Shown: piece by piece, positions 24,570-35,144 of the stretch
Layout: each line of letters opens with the position of its first letter
Position numbering within the stretch: position 1 is the stretch's first letter
DNA from: Dactylorhiza incarnata
Lineage: Eukaryota > Streptophyta > Magnoliopsida > Asparagales > Orchidaceae
DNA: 64,000 bases
Direction: 5' to 3'
Assembly (NCBI GenBank): GCA_033032865.1
Contig: JAWHQI010000019.1
Span: 16,906,001-16,970,000, forward strand
Position numbers and translations under genes: made by a program
Notes under the pieces: generated by a model
Told to the model about the DNA's origin: nothing
Seen by the model: only the letters and a program-made list of their open reading frames with translations
Databases searched by the model: none

Positions 24570-25645
24570 AAAAAATTAAAAAATTAAGCAACCGTTACTA
24601 GCGCCAGCGCTATCAAGAGCGCCCGGCGTTATCAATAACGCCTACTGTAGCGCTGGCACTACTCCTCTCATCTGAAATAGTAAAAATCTCCTTAAAAAAA
24701 TAAAACACTTTCAGATCCTAGATTACTAGATGCAAGAAATCCACATAAAAATCAAGATCAAAACCAAAATCCTCATAAAAACACTAATCTTGAAGAAAAT
24801 CAACCATTGTAGATCTAGTTTCTAAATCCACCTAAAAACCTCAAATATCTTCATCTCTAACATCAAAATCAAGTTTTAAAACAAAAAACATAAAAAAGGA
24901 TGAAGATTTACCTCAGATCTACGCGTGGGCTGAGTCGTCTTCTAGGGTTTTACCAGAGAGGGTGAATGAAAATGGCGAAAATGAAAAAAGAATCGGGATT
25001 TAACTAAAGGCTCGATAGCGCCAGCGCTATAACTAGCGCCAGCGGTATCCCAGCCTTCTGATTTTTACTAAAAATAAGATTCTATAAAATACCTAAAATT
25101 ATTCCCTACTATATGCACTACTTAGTGATGCAAGATTTCGTTTATTACGACTTGAGTTAGGTGTCCCAGATCTTTCGAGTTAAAATACATTCACAAAACG
25201 CAATTTTGTAATTTTTAACCATCGAAAACATCTCCTAAAAATCTGAGATTTCAGCATGGAACTACTATTAGGACACTTAATCAAGTTCAACAATTAAAAT
25301 TTTCAAAATCATAAAAAATCTTGTACTGTTTCCCGCGCTAGCGCTAACGCCGGCGCTAGCACACTTATTTGTTTTTTGGTGTTTTTAAAATTCTAAAAAA
25401 TCAATAAAAATATATTATTTTATATGCACTACTCATTTTTGCACTTTTGCTTTTATTACATTTTTGAAAAATCAAATACAAAAATACAAAAGCCAAATTA
25501 CAAAAAAAATTATGTTTTGCCTTTTTTTGGTTTTTTTTTGTTATTTGTTTAAATTTTATTTCTAAATGCAAAAATCAAATACAAAAATATAAAACAAAAA
25601 CAAGTATCAAAATTGTTATTTTGAACTTAACCTTTCCATTTACAT

Positions 25646-25749
25646 GTATCTTGCGAAAGGGTGATTTGGGCTATCATCCCATCATATCACCTAGTACCGG
25701 GCGAACCTCTCACCAGGTAGTCCTCGGGAAGTCCAAGATCAATCATATG
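25646..25749. repeat. About 100-bp block shared with the chromovirus LTRs
   Basis: Aligns by eye at roughly 75% identity with LTR3 20110-20214, and also with LTR1 1115-1218 and LTR2 7514-7617. Shared anchors include CTAGTACCG and GAAGTCCAAGAT, with small indels. The two host elements belong to different superfamilies. Confidence 0.65.
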
Positions 25750-27687
25750 AGTTCAAACTTTAAATAAAAATTATTCTTCAAATATCAAAAATACTGTATG
25801 GACTTCATTGAAAATCAAGCATGATTTAATCTATTATTTAGAACTTCTATAATGTTGCAATTTATCTTTTCAAACTACTTTGAACATTGCTTTGATATAT
25901 CTATTAATACGTGCATCAATTATATTGAAAAAGTTGTGTAGAACTAAGCTTAGCATGCCTCTAAGTATGAGTAAATGTTTTATGTTAGATAATGATCGCT
26001 ATTCACTCACTTATTTTGGCATTGTCTACTTATGTGTTTAATCTAAGAATGCTTGTGTATGTTTTGTAATAGTACAATAAATTAAAATTACACAAGTATC
26101 TTACCTACACAACCTCTATTTGCACTTTTAAAAGTTAAGAAAAGTGGTTATGTTTTTCATAAATTATATTGGTTTGCAAAACAAGTGTATTAGGAGAACT
26201 TTGTACAAAACAAAAATCATAAAATAAAGTGACAAAGATAACTCCACCAAGCACTACTTGAACCTCCTGATAAGTCTTAATAAGCATTGTGAGGTTGAGC
26301 ACCTTGGAAAGAATAGTAAAGTATCTTGTGCAAACCATAACTTTCTTTCAAAATAAAAACCACTTATTCTTAAGTACACCGGATCACAATAAAAATCAAT
26401 ATTGAAGAATAAAATTATGTGATCCCCCCAAGCACTACTTTGCACCCTGATAAGTCTTAATGAGCATTGTGTGTGCAAAGCACCTTGGTAGTTGTACATT
26501 TTTTGTGCATTGAAGTTTGTGGAAGTAAAATTATTTGTGTTTTATTGTGCTCTTACTTTGCATATTACTTGTACTTTTGATTAAAACATTTGTTTACTCT
26601 ATTCAAAATACACTTTTGTGCACATCATTATCTTCTATAACACTTCTTCTCATGACTATTGGATCCTAAGGCAAATTCTATACTACTCTTTATTTATGAA
26701 ATGCACTAGATAACCTAGCATGCAATATACAATGATTGGCATGATTTGAAATTATGAATTAAAATTACATTGTAGTAATTTTTTTGATAACATTATTTCA
26801 TGCTTGGTTACATTATTAAAGATTTTAATTGAACAATGATTTACAAAAACATCTTCTTTATGAAATTTAACTCATATATCTTTTTATGGATCATCATTAC
26901 AATAAGATGTTTCTTGTATTGCTACAAGTCTTCCTCATCGTCACCATATATTTCTACCTTGCGCTCTCATGCCTATATCAAAGCCTTAAATACCAAAATT
27001 CCTTTCTTTCAACAAATGGTAGACTTGCTTGGTAGATTTTATATTGGTTACTCTACACATGAATATTTTCTTTTTTCCTAAAAACTCTGATTTATTTCTA
27101 TAAAAATATTGTAATGCTAAAATTTTGATTTATGAATGGATTTCAAAATAACTATGTGAGTGTTTTCATAAATTCAAATAAAAATATAAATCCATAGGCT
27201 ATGTCATTAGATTTAAAAAGCTTAAATGTTTCCAAAAATTATTATCCATGACATCATTTCTCACCATAGTGGGGGCGCAGGGTTGTAGACATTAGATAAC
27301 CTTTATCTCTAGTCATGTCTTGTCCTTAACCGGGGAGGGTTCCAGTGGGGCCTTGCGAGGCACTGGGGGGAAAGAGTGCTAGGTTGAGTTATGTTTAGTG
27401 TTTGCATATGGGACTAACACCCCAACTTACGGTATGTATGCAGCTCCTCATGCCCATCCGTGCCTTAGTACGGGGCTAGGGTGTAGACATATTGTCTGGG
27501 TAGTTTAGTTACTTGGAAATCATTACATTTTGTTTATGCTACAAACTCTGATTTATGAAAATGTTGAGATACTCAAACTCTGATCTATTTAAATGAAAAG
27601 TATTCTAAAACTCCTTATTATTTCCTTCTCTCTATAAGCTCGATCATGCTTTTAAGTGGTGTATCCTTACCCACTTTTGCTAATAAC

Positions 27688-27937
27688 AAAAGGGGGAGAA
27701 CTAACATGATAAATATTCATCTATTATCAAACTATAATGCTTAATTAAGATGATAGCTTACATATTAGGAGAGCATTATAGTAGGGGAGCATTTATTTAG
27801 GGGGAGCAATTCTAAATGTTAAAATCAATAATTATCCTAAGTCATCACTCACACACACACAAATATAGTCTCATCATGCTTATTTATTAATGCTCTGATT
27901 TATCATTAATGGATTTGTTATTATCAAAAGGGGGAGT
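27688..27937 (+). other. Repeated polypurine tracts of element A
   Basis: AAAAGGGGGAG occurs at 27688-27698 and 27926-27936, with AGGGGGAG at 27799-27806. The last one lies next to the 3' LTR. Repeated polypurine tracts are a known Sirevirus trait. Confidence 0.7.
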
Positions 27938-27938
27938 T

Positions 27939-28048
27939 TTTTGGAAAATAGTCTTCCGCATCTCCTAGGTTTAAGAATAACAAATCCTATGTGTAGTTGA
28001 TCTTGTGTGTTTAAGTGTGCAGGAAATCAAAGTCCACATGACTCATGG
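27939..28048 (+). repeat. Element A 3' LTR, left fragment
   Basis: Matches the first 110 bases of the 5' LTR. The terminal TG is mutated to TT. Element B interrupts it at 28048; the 5-bp flanks CATGG (28044-28048) and CAATG (41565-41569) are an imperfect duplication. Alignment with the intact 5' LTR supports this boundary. Confidence 0.88.
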
Positions 28049-28816
28049 TGTTGAGTCCGAAATCACACCTCTGAAGGAAATCGGAGGATGCGGGTTGCCG
28101 GTTACTTTTTAGGTGGGAAACATGGGACCGCTAGCAGCGGTCAAGGCCAGACTTCGCCCGTCACGGCGAATGCCACTCCTGTGATGGGCTTTCCTTTGAT
28201 TAAATTGGGGCGGTTACAAATGCAGAAAAGAGAAACCGGCCGGTCAGACAGTCAGCAAGACAGAAAACTCGAGTCCGCAGCTCAAACAAGCGAGCTCCTG
28301 GATTCGAATCTGTGTGTCCCTTGGGAACAGTGCCGCCCCCTATTTATAAGCTCGGGGGCCTGCCCGAACGGGCAGGGATAAAATAACCGCCTGCCCGGGT
28401 ACAGGAGAAACGGGCAGGCGGTGACGGGATACACAAAGAAGGAAAAGAAAGAAGCCGCGCGACTTGGCGGCTTGCCCTTTCGAATTATCTGACCAGAGGC
28501 TGAGGATGACGTGACCAAGGCGACGATGCAATCCGGGCGGTCTTCTTCTTGAGACCGCGGCTTGTTCTTTGATCCCGAACCTTGGCTTGTCTCTATGGCA
28601 CAATCCTCCCGGTCTCCGACTTGAGACCGCGACTTGTCCTGTTGGACTTGGGCCTGGATTATCTTTAGTACTTGAGGGCGATCTGAATAATGTCAGACCG
28701 CCCGGCCTGTGCTAGTTGGTGTTGATGGACCTTGTATAACCTGAGCCGGGTGACTTGGATCCGCAAACCGAACGGTCTGCGAGTAATCCTCTTGAAAGCA
28801 GTCTTCTGGGTAAACA
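28049..28816 (-). repeat. Element B 3' LTR (left copy)
   Basis: 768 bp; ends TAAACA before TAATCCCCGC, whose complement GCGGGGATTA is the presumed polypurine end. A TATAAATAG box lies on the minus strand at 28340-28348. The first 53 bases differ from the right copy at three positions. Confidence 0.9.
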
Positions 28817-28901
28817 TAATCCCCGCATATTTTTAAATTTCCGAGAAGATTTTGAAAATATCAGTTCTAGCCGGAGACCGCGCCGATTTCACCCTGTTGG
28901 T

Positions 28902-28908
28902 TATAAAA
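28902..28908 (+). promoter_or_regulatory. Antisense TATA box before aORF1 of element B
   Basis: TATAAAA 42 bases before the aORF1 ATG, on the strand opposite gag-pol and outside the LTR. The spacing allows a very short leader. Confidence 0.6.
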
Positions 28909-28949
28909 TGTTCCAGGAGCTTCTATTCTAGCATAAATCCATTGCTATC

Positions 28950-31049
28950 ATGAGTCACTACTCGCTTATTGCGGTTATGACTTTTAGGCTGAACACCCCG
29001 AAAAATATGGTGGATTTAATGGCCCAGCTCAAAGTTCTTGAGAAGCCCGGAAAAAGCCGCGAGAGAAACTGCTCGAAGGATAAGAGGAAGAAGAATAAAA
29101 CGACGTGGCCTGAGAGTATAGTAATGATCGCTTCCACGAGTAGGCCGGCCGACCGACCTCCAGAGCTGACAGTCGACTTATCGACCAAAAATGAAGCGAG
29201 TAAGCCGACCGACCTGCATCCCGAATTGACAGTCGACTTATCGATTAGAAAGGAGGAGAGTTGCCCGAATCCATCCCCAACTGATCCCCCGACCTTCTCT
29301 GACATGGGAGACAACCCGCCTCCTCCGCCGGATAAGACAGACTTGGAGACCGTCGTCCCAAAGAGCGATGGTGATGAGTCTTTCAAGATGGAGGTCACCC
29401 CGTCCGGGGTTTTTCATCTAAAAATTAGAGATGAAGGGGGAGAGGCAGTTGACTCCCCCAAGCCGAGCGACCAGCAAGCTTCAGTAGTCAACATCGAGGA
29501 TAGCCCGGAAAAGCTAGCCATCCTGAAGTCGAAAAAGAGGAAGGAGGAGTCCGCGGCGGACAGGCTTCTGAAGAAGATGAAGAGGCTAAAAGCCAAGAAC
29601 AAGGCAGCGTCCGGGAAACCGAGAGAGGACAGCCTGCAAGGCAAGTCGCGCGAGAAGGAAGTCTCGGAGGGCCTGATTACTCCCTCCCCCAAGTCGAACG
29701 ACCAGGCTCCCGTCGATGCTCACATCATTTCCGTAAGTGACATCCTCAGGGATTTTGATTCTCTTCAGAAGCAAGATGATCAGCTGAGAACTTCTTCCGA
29801 ACTGTAGGCTGCCAACCCACCAGGACAGAAAGGAGCCGCCCTGTCTGAAGATGCGACCAGTACTAAGGAGGCCGTTCTCCCTAAGGTTGCGACTAGAACC
29901 GAGGAAATCGTACCGGCTCCCGAAGATACTGTAATGACTGGTCTCCGACTTATGCAGGTGAAGGCGGAGAGGGTAAGGGATCAGCTTACCGGGGCGCCAC
30001 CGCCGCCACCCAATCTGCTGCTGCAAGGTAAAAGTGGAGCGGATTACCACCCCGTTCGTTTTTTCATGTCGCGGCCTCGAAACAAGTCGCGTGCTTCGTT
30101 GTTGAACCCGTCGCCCAGCTTCTTTCCCTCTGCTGCTCAATTTTCTGCTGCTAAGCGGAGGCAAAGCGAGAGATCGTGGAGAGAACAACGCCGAAAGTTT
30201 GATACCGAGCAAGCAATGCTACCTGTCCGCCTGAATTCAACCCAAACCGCTGCGGCTTGTAAGCGAGGAAGTTTCGAAGAGAGCGATCTCCTTTTGAACA
30301 CTTTCTGACTGCTTTTTCTCATTGCAGATGATCGTGACTCTATTCCAAAGCTGGGCGAACTGGTGTCCTATCTCCCTCCGCTTGATCCGCCTTCGCCGGG
30401 ATCCTGGGTTGTACCAGATACTCGGATGGAGGATGAGATGGGCCGTCTTCAAAGGAATCTCGAAGCTCTTTCAAAGCAGTTGAGGGCCCTTGAGGAGCGG
30501 GAGAAGACCGCTCAAGAAGAAAAGATTGCATTGCGGGCAGAACTGGAGGCTGAAAGGAAAGAGAGTCGGGCTGTGCTGGAGACCCAGCGGAGAGAGCGCC
30601 GAGAAAAGGAGAAAGCGCAGCAAGATCAGGTGGCCGCACTGACCACCCGGGTTGATCGCAGAAAGAAGGAGATGCAGAAGCTTGAAGCGGACTGCGCCTA
30701 TTATCGGGATAAATATCTTCATTTGTCGAGGGAGATCGGCGGAAGCCGACGTCCCCTTAATGTTGCTGATGGAGGTCGGGGTGGATCACGCCGCCCGGAT
30801 GCTGGGACGAGCTCGTCTCTTCCAGCGGCCGGGACGATCCAACATATTGCTAGTGCGAATGAGCCCGCAACGGCCCTGCCTGCCCGTGTTATTCCAGCGG
30901 CGCGGGTAGAGAGGGATGCCGCGCGGCTTCATAGCATGATCAATCACCTTAATCACGGCATGAACCAAATGCAAGGGACAATTCTCCAGATAGGCGACCA
31001 AGTCGCGCGGCTTCATAGGGAATATGCGCCGATTGATGCCCGCAAATGA
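28950..31049 (+). CDS. aORF1 of element B, antisense spliced gene, intact
   Basis: Three exons with GT-AG introns restore one open frame of 574 codons: 28950-29732, 29808-30027, 30328-31049. The TAG at 29805-29807 is the 3' end of intron 1 (GTAAGT...CTGTAG, 75 nt); intron 2 is 300 nt (GTAAAA...TTGCAG). The product starts near a TATA box. It has Lys-rich and Pro-rich low-complexity parts (DNPPPPPDK near residue 130), a basic Lys-rich segment (about residues 195-225), and a long charged coiled coil in exon 3 (about residues 355-460) ending in an Ala/Arg-rich tail. I recognise no enzyme motif. It occupies the same place as aORF1 of element C. Function is unknown; nuclear or nucleic-acid binding is only a guess from the basic tracts. 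Confidence 0.7.
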
Positions 31050-31408
31050 TGAGTGATTTTAAGATCTTTATCTGTAATAATATTTCTATTCGGTCCTTTG
31101 GACAACTGTTTGAATTTGATTTCACAATATTTGGTCTGTTTTCCAGGCCGCGCGGTCTGAGTTTTTGAATTTACTTTATGTTCGTGTTGAATGTTGATTG
31201 ATGCCTGTGGACTACTTCATAAGCAGATCAGCTTCTTTCCGTGCTTTTCTAATTCGTCCACTTGAATTATACTTGTCTTGGTAATTCTTTTGTGGCGATG
31301 TGCCGGCGCGGGTTGATCGGTCTAGCCGTGATTTGACCCTTGTTAGATGCAGATCAGCCGTTCTTATAAGTAGTGTCCTTCCAAAAGTCTTTTTACCAGA
31401 ATTTCGAG
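31050..31408. other. Spacer between aORF1 and aORF2 of element B
   Basis: Noncoding. Includes CAGGCCGCGCGGTCT (31144-31158), identical to a word in the copia LTRs, and TTCTTATAAGTAGT at 31362-31375, a TATA-like box 35-45 bases before the aORF2 ATG. A near-identical box precedes aORF2 of element C. Confidence 0.65.
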
Positions 31409-33285
31409 ATGGGAGCAAAGCGCCAGCCAAATCGACCTGCGAAAACCTCTGCTACCCGCTCCGAAGCCGCTGTGGCTTTTCACTCAGCAGACCACGAGGA
31501 GTGCCGTTTGACCAAGGCCGAATTGGACGAATTCGTTGAGAAACACATGACTGACAGCTCGCTGCTCGCGCGACTTCCGCTCCGTGATGAGCGGATGAAT
31601 TCTTCTGGCCCAAACCAAATCGCGATCCCAATCGACCATTTCGATTGCGGATTTAAGTTCCCGATTTCGATTGAGCTCGCCATGGTCTTTGACCATTATG
31701 GAGTTGTACCCGGTCAGATTTCTCCTAACTCGATGGCCGGAATTTGCAGCTTCATCTCCTACCTGCGATCTGAGAGGGTCCGCTTTTCCATGGATCTCTT
31801 CAGGAAAATATTCTCGGTGCGGGCCATCCCGGACTCTGAATCGAATGTCTTCAAAGGCCATCTCTACTTTGGCTGCCGCGGGTTGAAGATGGTTAACCTC
31901 GCGAACAAGGTCACAGCCTGGTCGGAGAGATACTTGATCTTCGAAGGCCGACTTGGCCTGTTGAACCCGAATCCGCAAGTGCGGCCGGAGGAGGCCTTTC
32001 AACAGGTCGCAATAAGCGAGGTCGAGAAGAAAACCTGCAAGCTTCTCGAGGATAAGCGGCTTAACGTAAGCTACTACATCCCGCTACTTGCCGAGATAGA
32101 GAATGTTCGGCCTGAAGATAGTAAGCTTTCCTTTAACCCGCTTCCGACTTCAATATTGACCGCTCGGTCATTTGTGTTGACCCTTTCCTCTTTTTTGTAG
32201 TCGAAGCCGTTGTCCCTGCCAACAAGCCGGTCAGCCCGGCCGGTTTAATCTTAACTCAGATGGAGAAGAGAAAAAGACAAGTCAGGAACAAGCCGCTGCC
32301 ATCCGACGGGGAGGATTCGGCCTCTTCGGGCGACTTCTCCGCCCTTCGTTCCTTTAGCAAGGTGAAGGATTTAAAAGGCCGCACGGTTTTGTCATGGCAT
32401 CCGGACGGCGACGGTGTTCAGGTCTCTACCGCGCTCCCCCATTGGACGAATGAGAAGTCGGGCCGGCATGCTGAGGCCGCTAGCATTGCCATGTTTGGCC
32501 GATGGAACTTCAGGAGGTTGAGGAGGATTCCCGAGGAAGAGCTCGCCCGGGAGGCCGCGCGGGTTGGTGCCGAGAGCCTCATCACCAATGTCTTTATGGG
32601 AATGACCTTCAAAAGGTTGATTAAAGCAAATGATCACCTAGAGAAGGAAATCGCCAAATTGAAGAAGGAGAATGTGCGGCTAAAGGAAGCCGAGTCGGTA
32701 AGTTATCACCTGGCCAACCGTCCTTCTGAATTTTTCAGACCGCGCGGTCTCTTACCTTACTCTTTTTTGCAGGCAAAGTATGATGAGACCAATCCGGTTT
32801 ATCAGCAGGAACTTTTCCCTCATGTCGCCGAGGGAATCAACAATGCTTTCAACCGCCTGCGGGAGCTCAAAGCGTTCGCGCCTGGTTTCGAGCATTTTAC
32901 CTTCTCAGACGCCTACCCGATCTTGCAAAAGAAGTTAGAGAAGATCAGGCGGAAAGCCAAAGGAAAGAACAAAGCCGACGGATCCAGTTCAGAGGAGAGC
33001 GACGACGGGGATGATGAGGCCGAAGAACCTGCAGCGGCTGAGAGTGGGGAGAGTGGCTCGGAGTCCGAATCCAGCGGTTCCGAAGAAGAGGCTGGGCGCA
33101 AGTCGGGCAAATTGAGCAGTTCATCCTCGTCGGGTAGCGAGGTTACTCCCCTGACGTTTCAATTGACGGGAGCGAACACTCAAGTACCCCTGCGTCTAAG
33201 AAACTTAGGTCGCATAATTAGTAGCTGTATTTTGCTTTTTGTTTTGAATAGCCGTCGGCTTGACGTTGTTAGCCGGTCGGCTTAA
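31409..33285 (+). CDS. aORF2 of element B, antisense gene with gypsy-type transposon domain, intact
   Basis: Exons 31409-32120, 32201-32697 and 32773-33285 join in frame to 573 aa with no internal stop. Introns are GTAAGC...TTGTAG (80 nt, phase 1) and GTAAGT...TTGCAG (75 nt, phase 0). The segment IAIPIDHFDCGFKFPI...HYGVVPGQISPN...FRKIFSVRAI (about residues 70-150) matches my recollection of the putative gypsy-type transposon domain family found in plants. A coiled coil follows (around residues 370-400), then an acidic Glu/Ser-rich tail from about residue 475. Element C carries a clear homologue with two introns at the same places and phases. The role is unknown; in the Tat lineage such antisense genes are recurrent. 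Confidence 0.75.
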
Positions 33286-34373
33286 AATATAATGTAAAGA
33301 ATGTTTTGATAATGAAATGGAAAACTTTTACCTGTCTATCTGTCTACCTTTTGCGACTTACTTGTGGTTGTTTGCGATCTTTTTCTGTGTTAGATCTAAC
33401 TAAGTCGTGCGATTTAATATTATCTCATCCGGTTAGGATAATGATCTTCACAGGATTCCGGTAAAGTATCTATTAGTAAAAACCCACTCGCACAGCTTGC
33501 TTCTTTCAATCCGGATCGAATTTGTTCGATTCATTCTGAGAAAGTGCTAACTTATTATGAATGCATTACGACACCCCGGAAGCCGAACATAATCAAGCCG
33601 CGCGGTTACTACTAGACCCTGCATATTTGCTTTCCAGGATAAAGAATGGCAAGTCATAGGAACAATTATCAGACCGAGCGACCAGTACTTTAACTCAGGC
33701 GACTTGCAACTAAGATTGCTGCAAGCCCCACCCCCGTGAATGTAACTGACAACCGATCAGGATTTTGAAATAATCAAGCCGTGCGGCCATAACCTGGCTC
33801 TACATAATTGCCTTGTAAGACACAATATCAAGTCGCAAGAAGATCAGCTGATAGACCGTGCGATTAATATTTAATCCGAACAATTTATATGACAGCCTTA
33901 TATAATATTGGCTGACAACCCGCACGGGCTGTATATAGAATTTGTGCGATTAGTAGGTTTAACACTTGCAATCATAACTGTTTGATCGAAAAGAGCCTAT
34001 AATTAGCCGATCGGATAGAGTTGAAACCCATAAAGATGATAGATTCACAACCCGAATAATGAGGTCGGCCGATCATGATTATGCTTGCTCCCTTGATATT
34101 TTCCTTGTGACATTTTAATGATATCCTGTTCATTTCAAACCGTCCGGTCTGAACACCGGACCGCATGACATCTTTGGAATCTGCTGATTTTAGACCGCGT
34201 GGTTTAATAACCAGACCGCCTGAAAGCCATGGTACGTGCTTATTTCAAACCGCCCGGTTTGAGTATTAAGTCATCTGGTTTGTGATGTACATAGGAATCC
34301 TGCTTTTTCCTCCAGATGGTCTATAATGACCATATGGGATGAGATAATTTCCCTGTAATGCGATAAAGGATAA
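33286..34373. other. Noncoding 3' region of element B after aORF2
   Basis: About 1.1 kb without reading frames. It is studded with GACCGC/GCGGTC words, often in face-to-face pairs, for example at 34138-34165 (ACCGTCCGGTCTG...CCGGACCGC) and 34195-34260. No tandem periodicity is visible here. Confidence 0.6.
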
Positions 34374-34794
34374 CTACAGACTCAGATGACCAAGTGGGCA
34401 GGTGGGCCTAGGCGGCGAACATTGCTTTCCTCAAGTGGTCATAAGAGCTGTAGAAATAAAGAGAAAGAAAAGTACAGACCCAGATGACCAAGTGGGCAGG
34501 TGGGCCTAGGCGGCGAACATTGCTTTCCTCAAGTGGTCATAAGGGCTGTAAGCGACTCGACTGCTCTCTTGCCTAGGGCTACAAGCCGAGTTGATCAATT
34601 GGGCAGGTGGGCCTAGGCGGCGAACATTGATTTCCTCAGAGAGATCAACTCAGTTGTGGGTCCCTCTTAGGCATCGCTTGAGAGTACCTAGGAGTATTCG
34701 ATAGTCACAGACTAAGATGATCAGTTGGGCAGGTGTGGTTATGCTGCGGGGGCTATACCGACATTGCTTTCCTCAGAAAGATCATAAAAGCTGT
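34374..34794. repeat. Four hairpin repeat units with covarying stems
   Basis: Units at 34374-34453, 34473-34550, 34581-34657 and 34707-34794. Each has a loop with GGGCAGGTG near its start and ACATTG(C/A)TTTCCTCA near its end, flanked by complementary arms. Inner arms are ATGACCA/TGGTCAT in units 1 and 2, GAGTTGATC/GATCAACTC in unit 3 and ATGATC/GATCAT in unit 4. Outer arms are CTACAG/CTGTAG in unit 1, with CTC/GAG there and CCC/GGG in unit 2. Base changes in one arm are matched in the other. The array lies where antisense aORF2 and sense integrase converge. Confidence 0.8.
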
Positions 34795-35144
34795 AATTAT
34801 ATCCGTCTCGGGGCATGATAGAGCCAACATTCACCTAGACCTCCCTTGATGCAGGGGTGTGTTGGATATCAGCCGGGATCCAAGGTTCTGAAGACCACCG
34901 CACGGGAATTGGCAAGTTACCACTACACGTGTGCGAAAACTCCCCGCTACACATGATCTTCATGGTTTTACGCTAATGACTATAATCCGAGGGGGTTCGA
35001 GCAGAACTTGGCGATGTCTCTGTGGTTCAGTGAGTTTGATATATGAGAAAATGTAAAAAGGGAACATCAGACATGGAGAAGTGTCAGTATGGGGCTTCTT
35101 ATTAAAATATCTGAAAAATTGCAGGAAAGTAAAGAAGACATATT
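34795..35144. other. Spacer between hairpin array and integrase stop
   Basis: 350 bp of noncoding sequence in element B's sense 3' UTR. I see no further unit of the hairpin array beyond weak resemblance near 34805-34860. Confidence 0.55.

Larger units (their letters stand above)
24570..27938. other. Long noncoding internal part of element A
   Basis: About 3.4 kb, AT-rich, without RT, integrase or RNase H remnants. It includes islands of the LTR-like GCGCTAGCGC words (24600-24660, 25010-25060, 25335-25370), the block shared with chromovirus LTRs (25646-25749), two similar segments at 26240-26330 and 26420-26500 (GCACTACTT...CTGATAAGTCTTAAT...GCACCTTGG), and a GC-richer patch at 27270-27520. 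Small frames here are not credible genes. Confidence 0.65.

Noticed and set aside
26836..27081. Small hydrophobic protein in element A
   Set aside because: AT-rich noncoding DNA with no supporting homology or element context; hydrophobic composition follows from base composition.
29805..29807. Nonsense codon in aORF1 of element B
   Set aside because: It is the AG end of a 75-nt GTAAGT...CTGTAG intron in phase 0; splicing removes it and keeps the frame.
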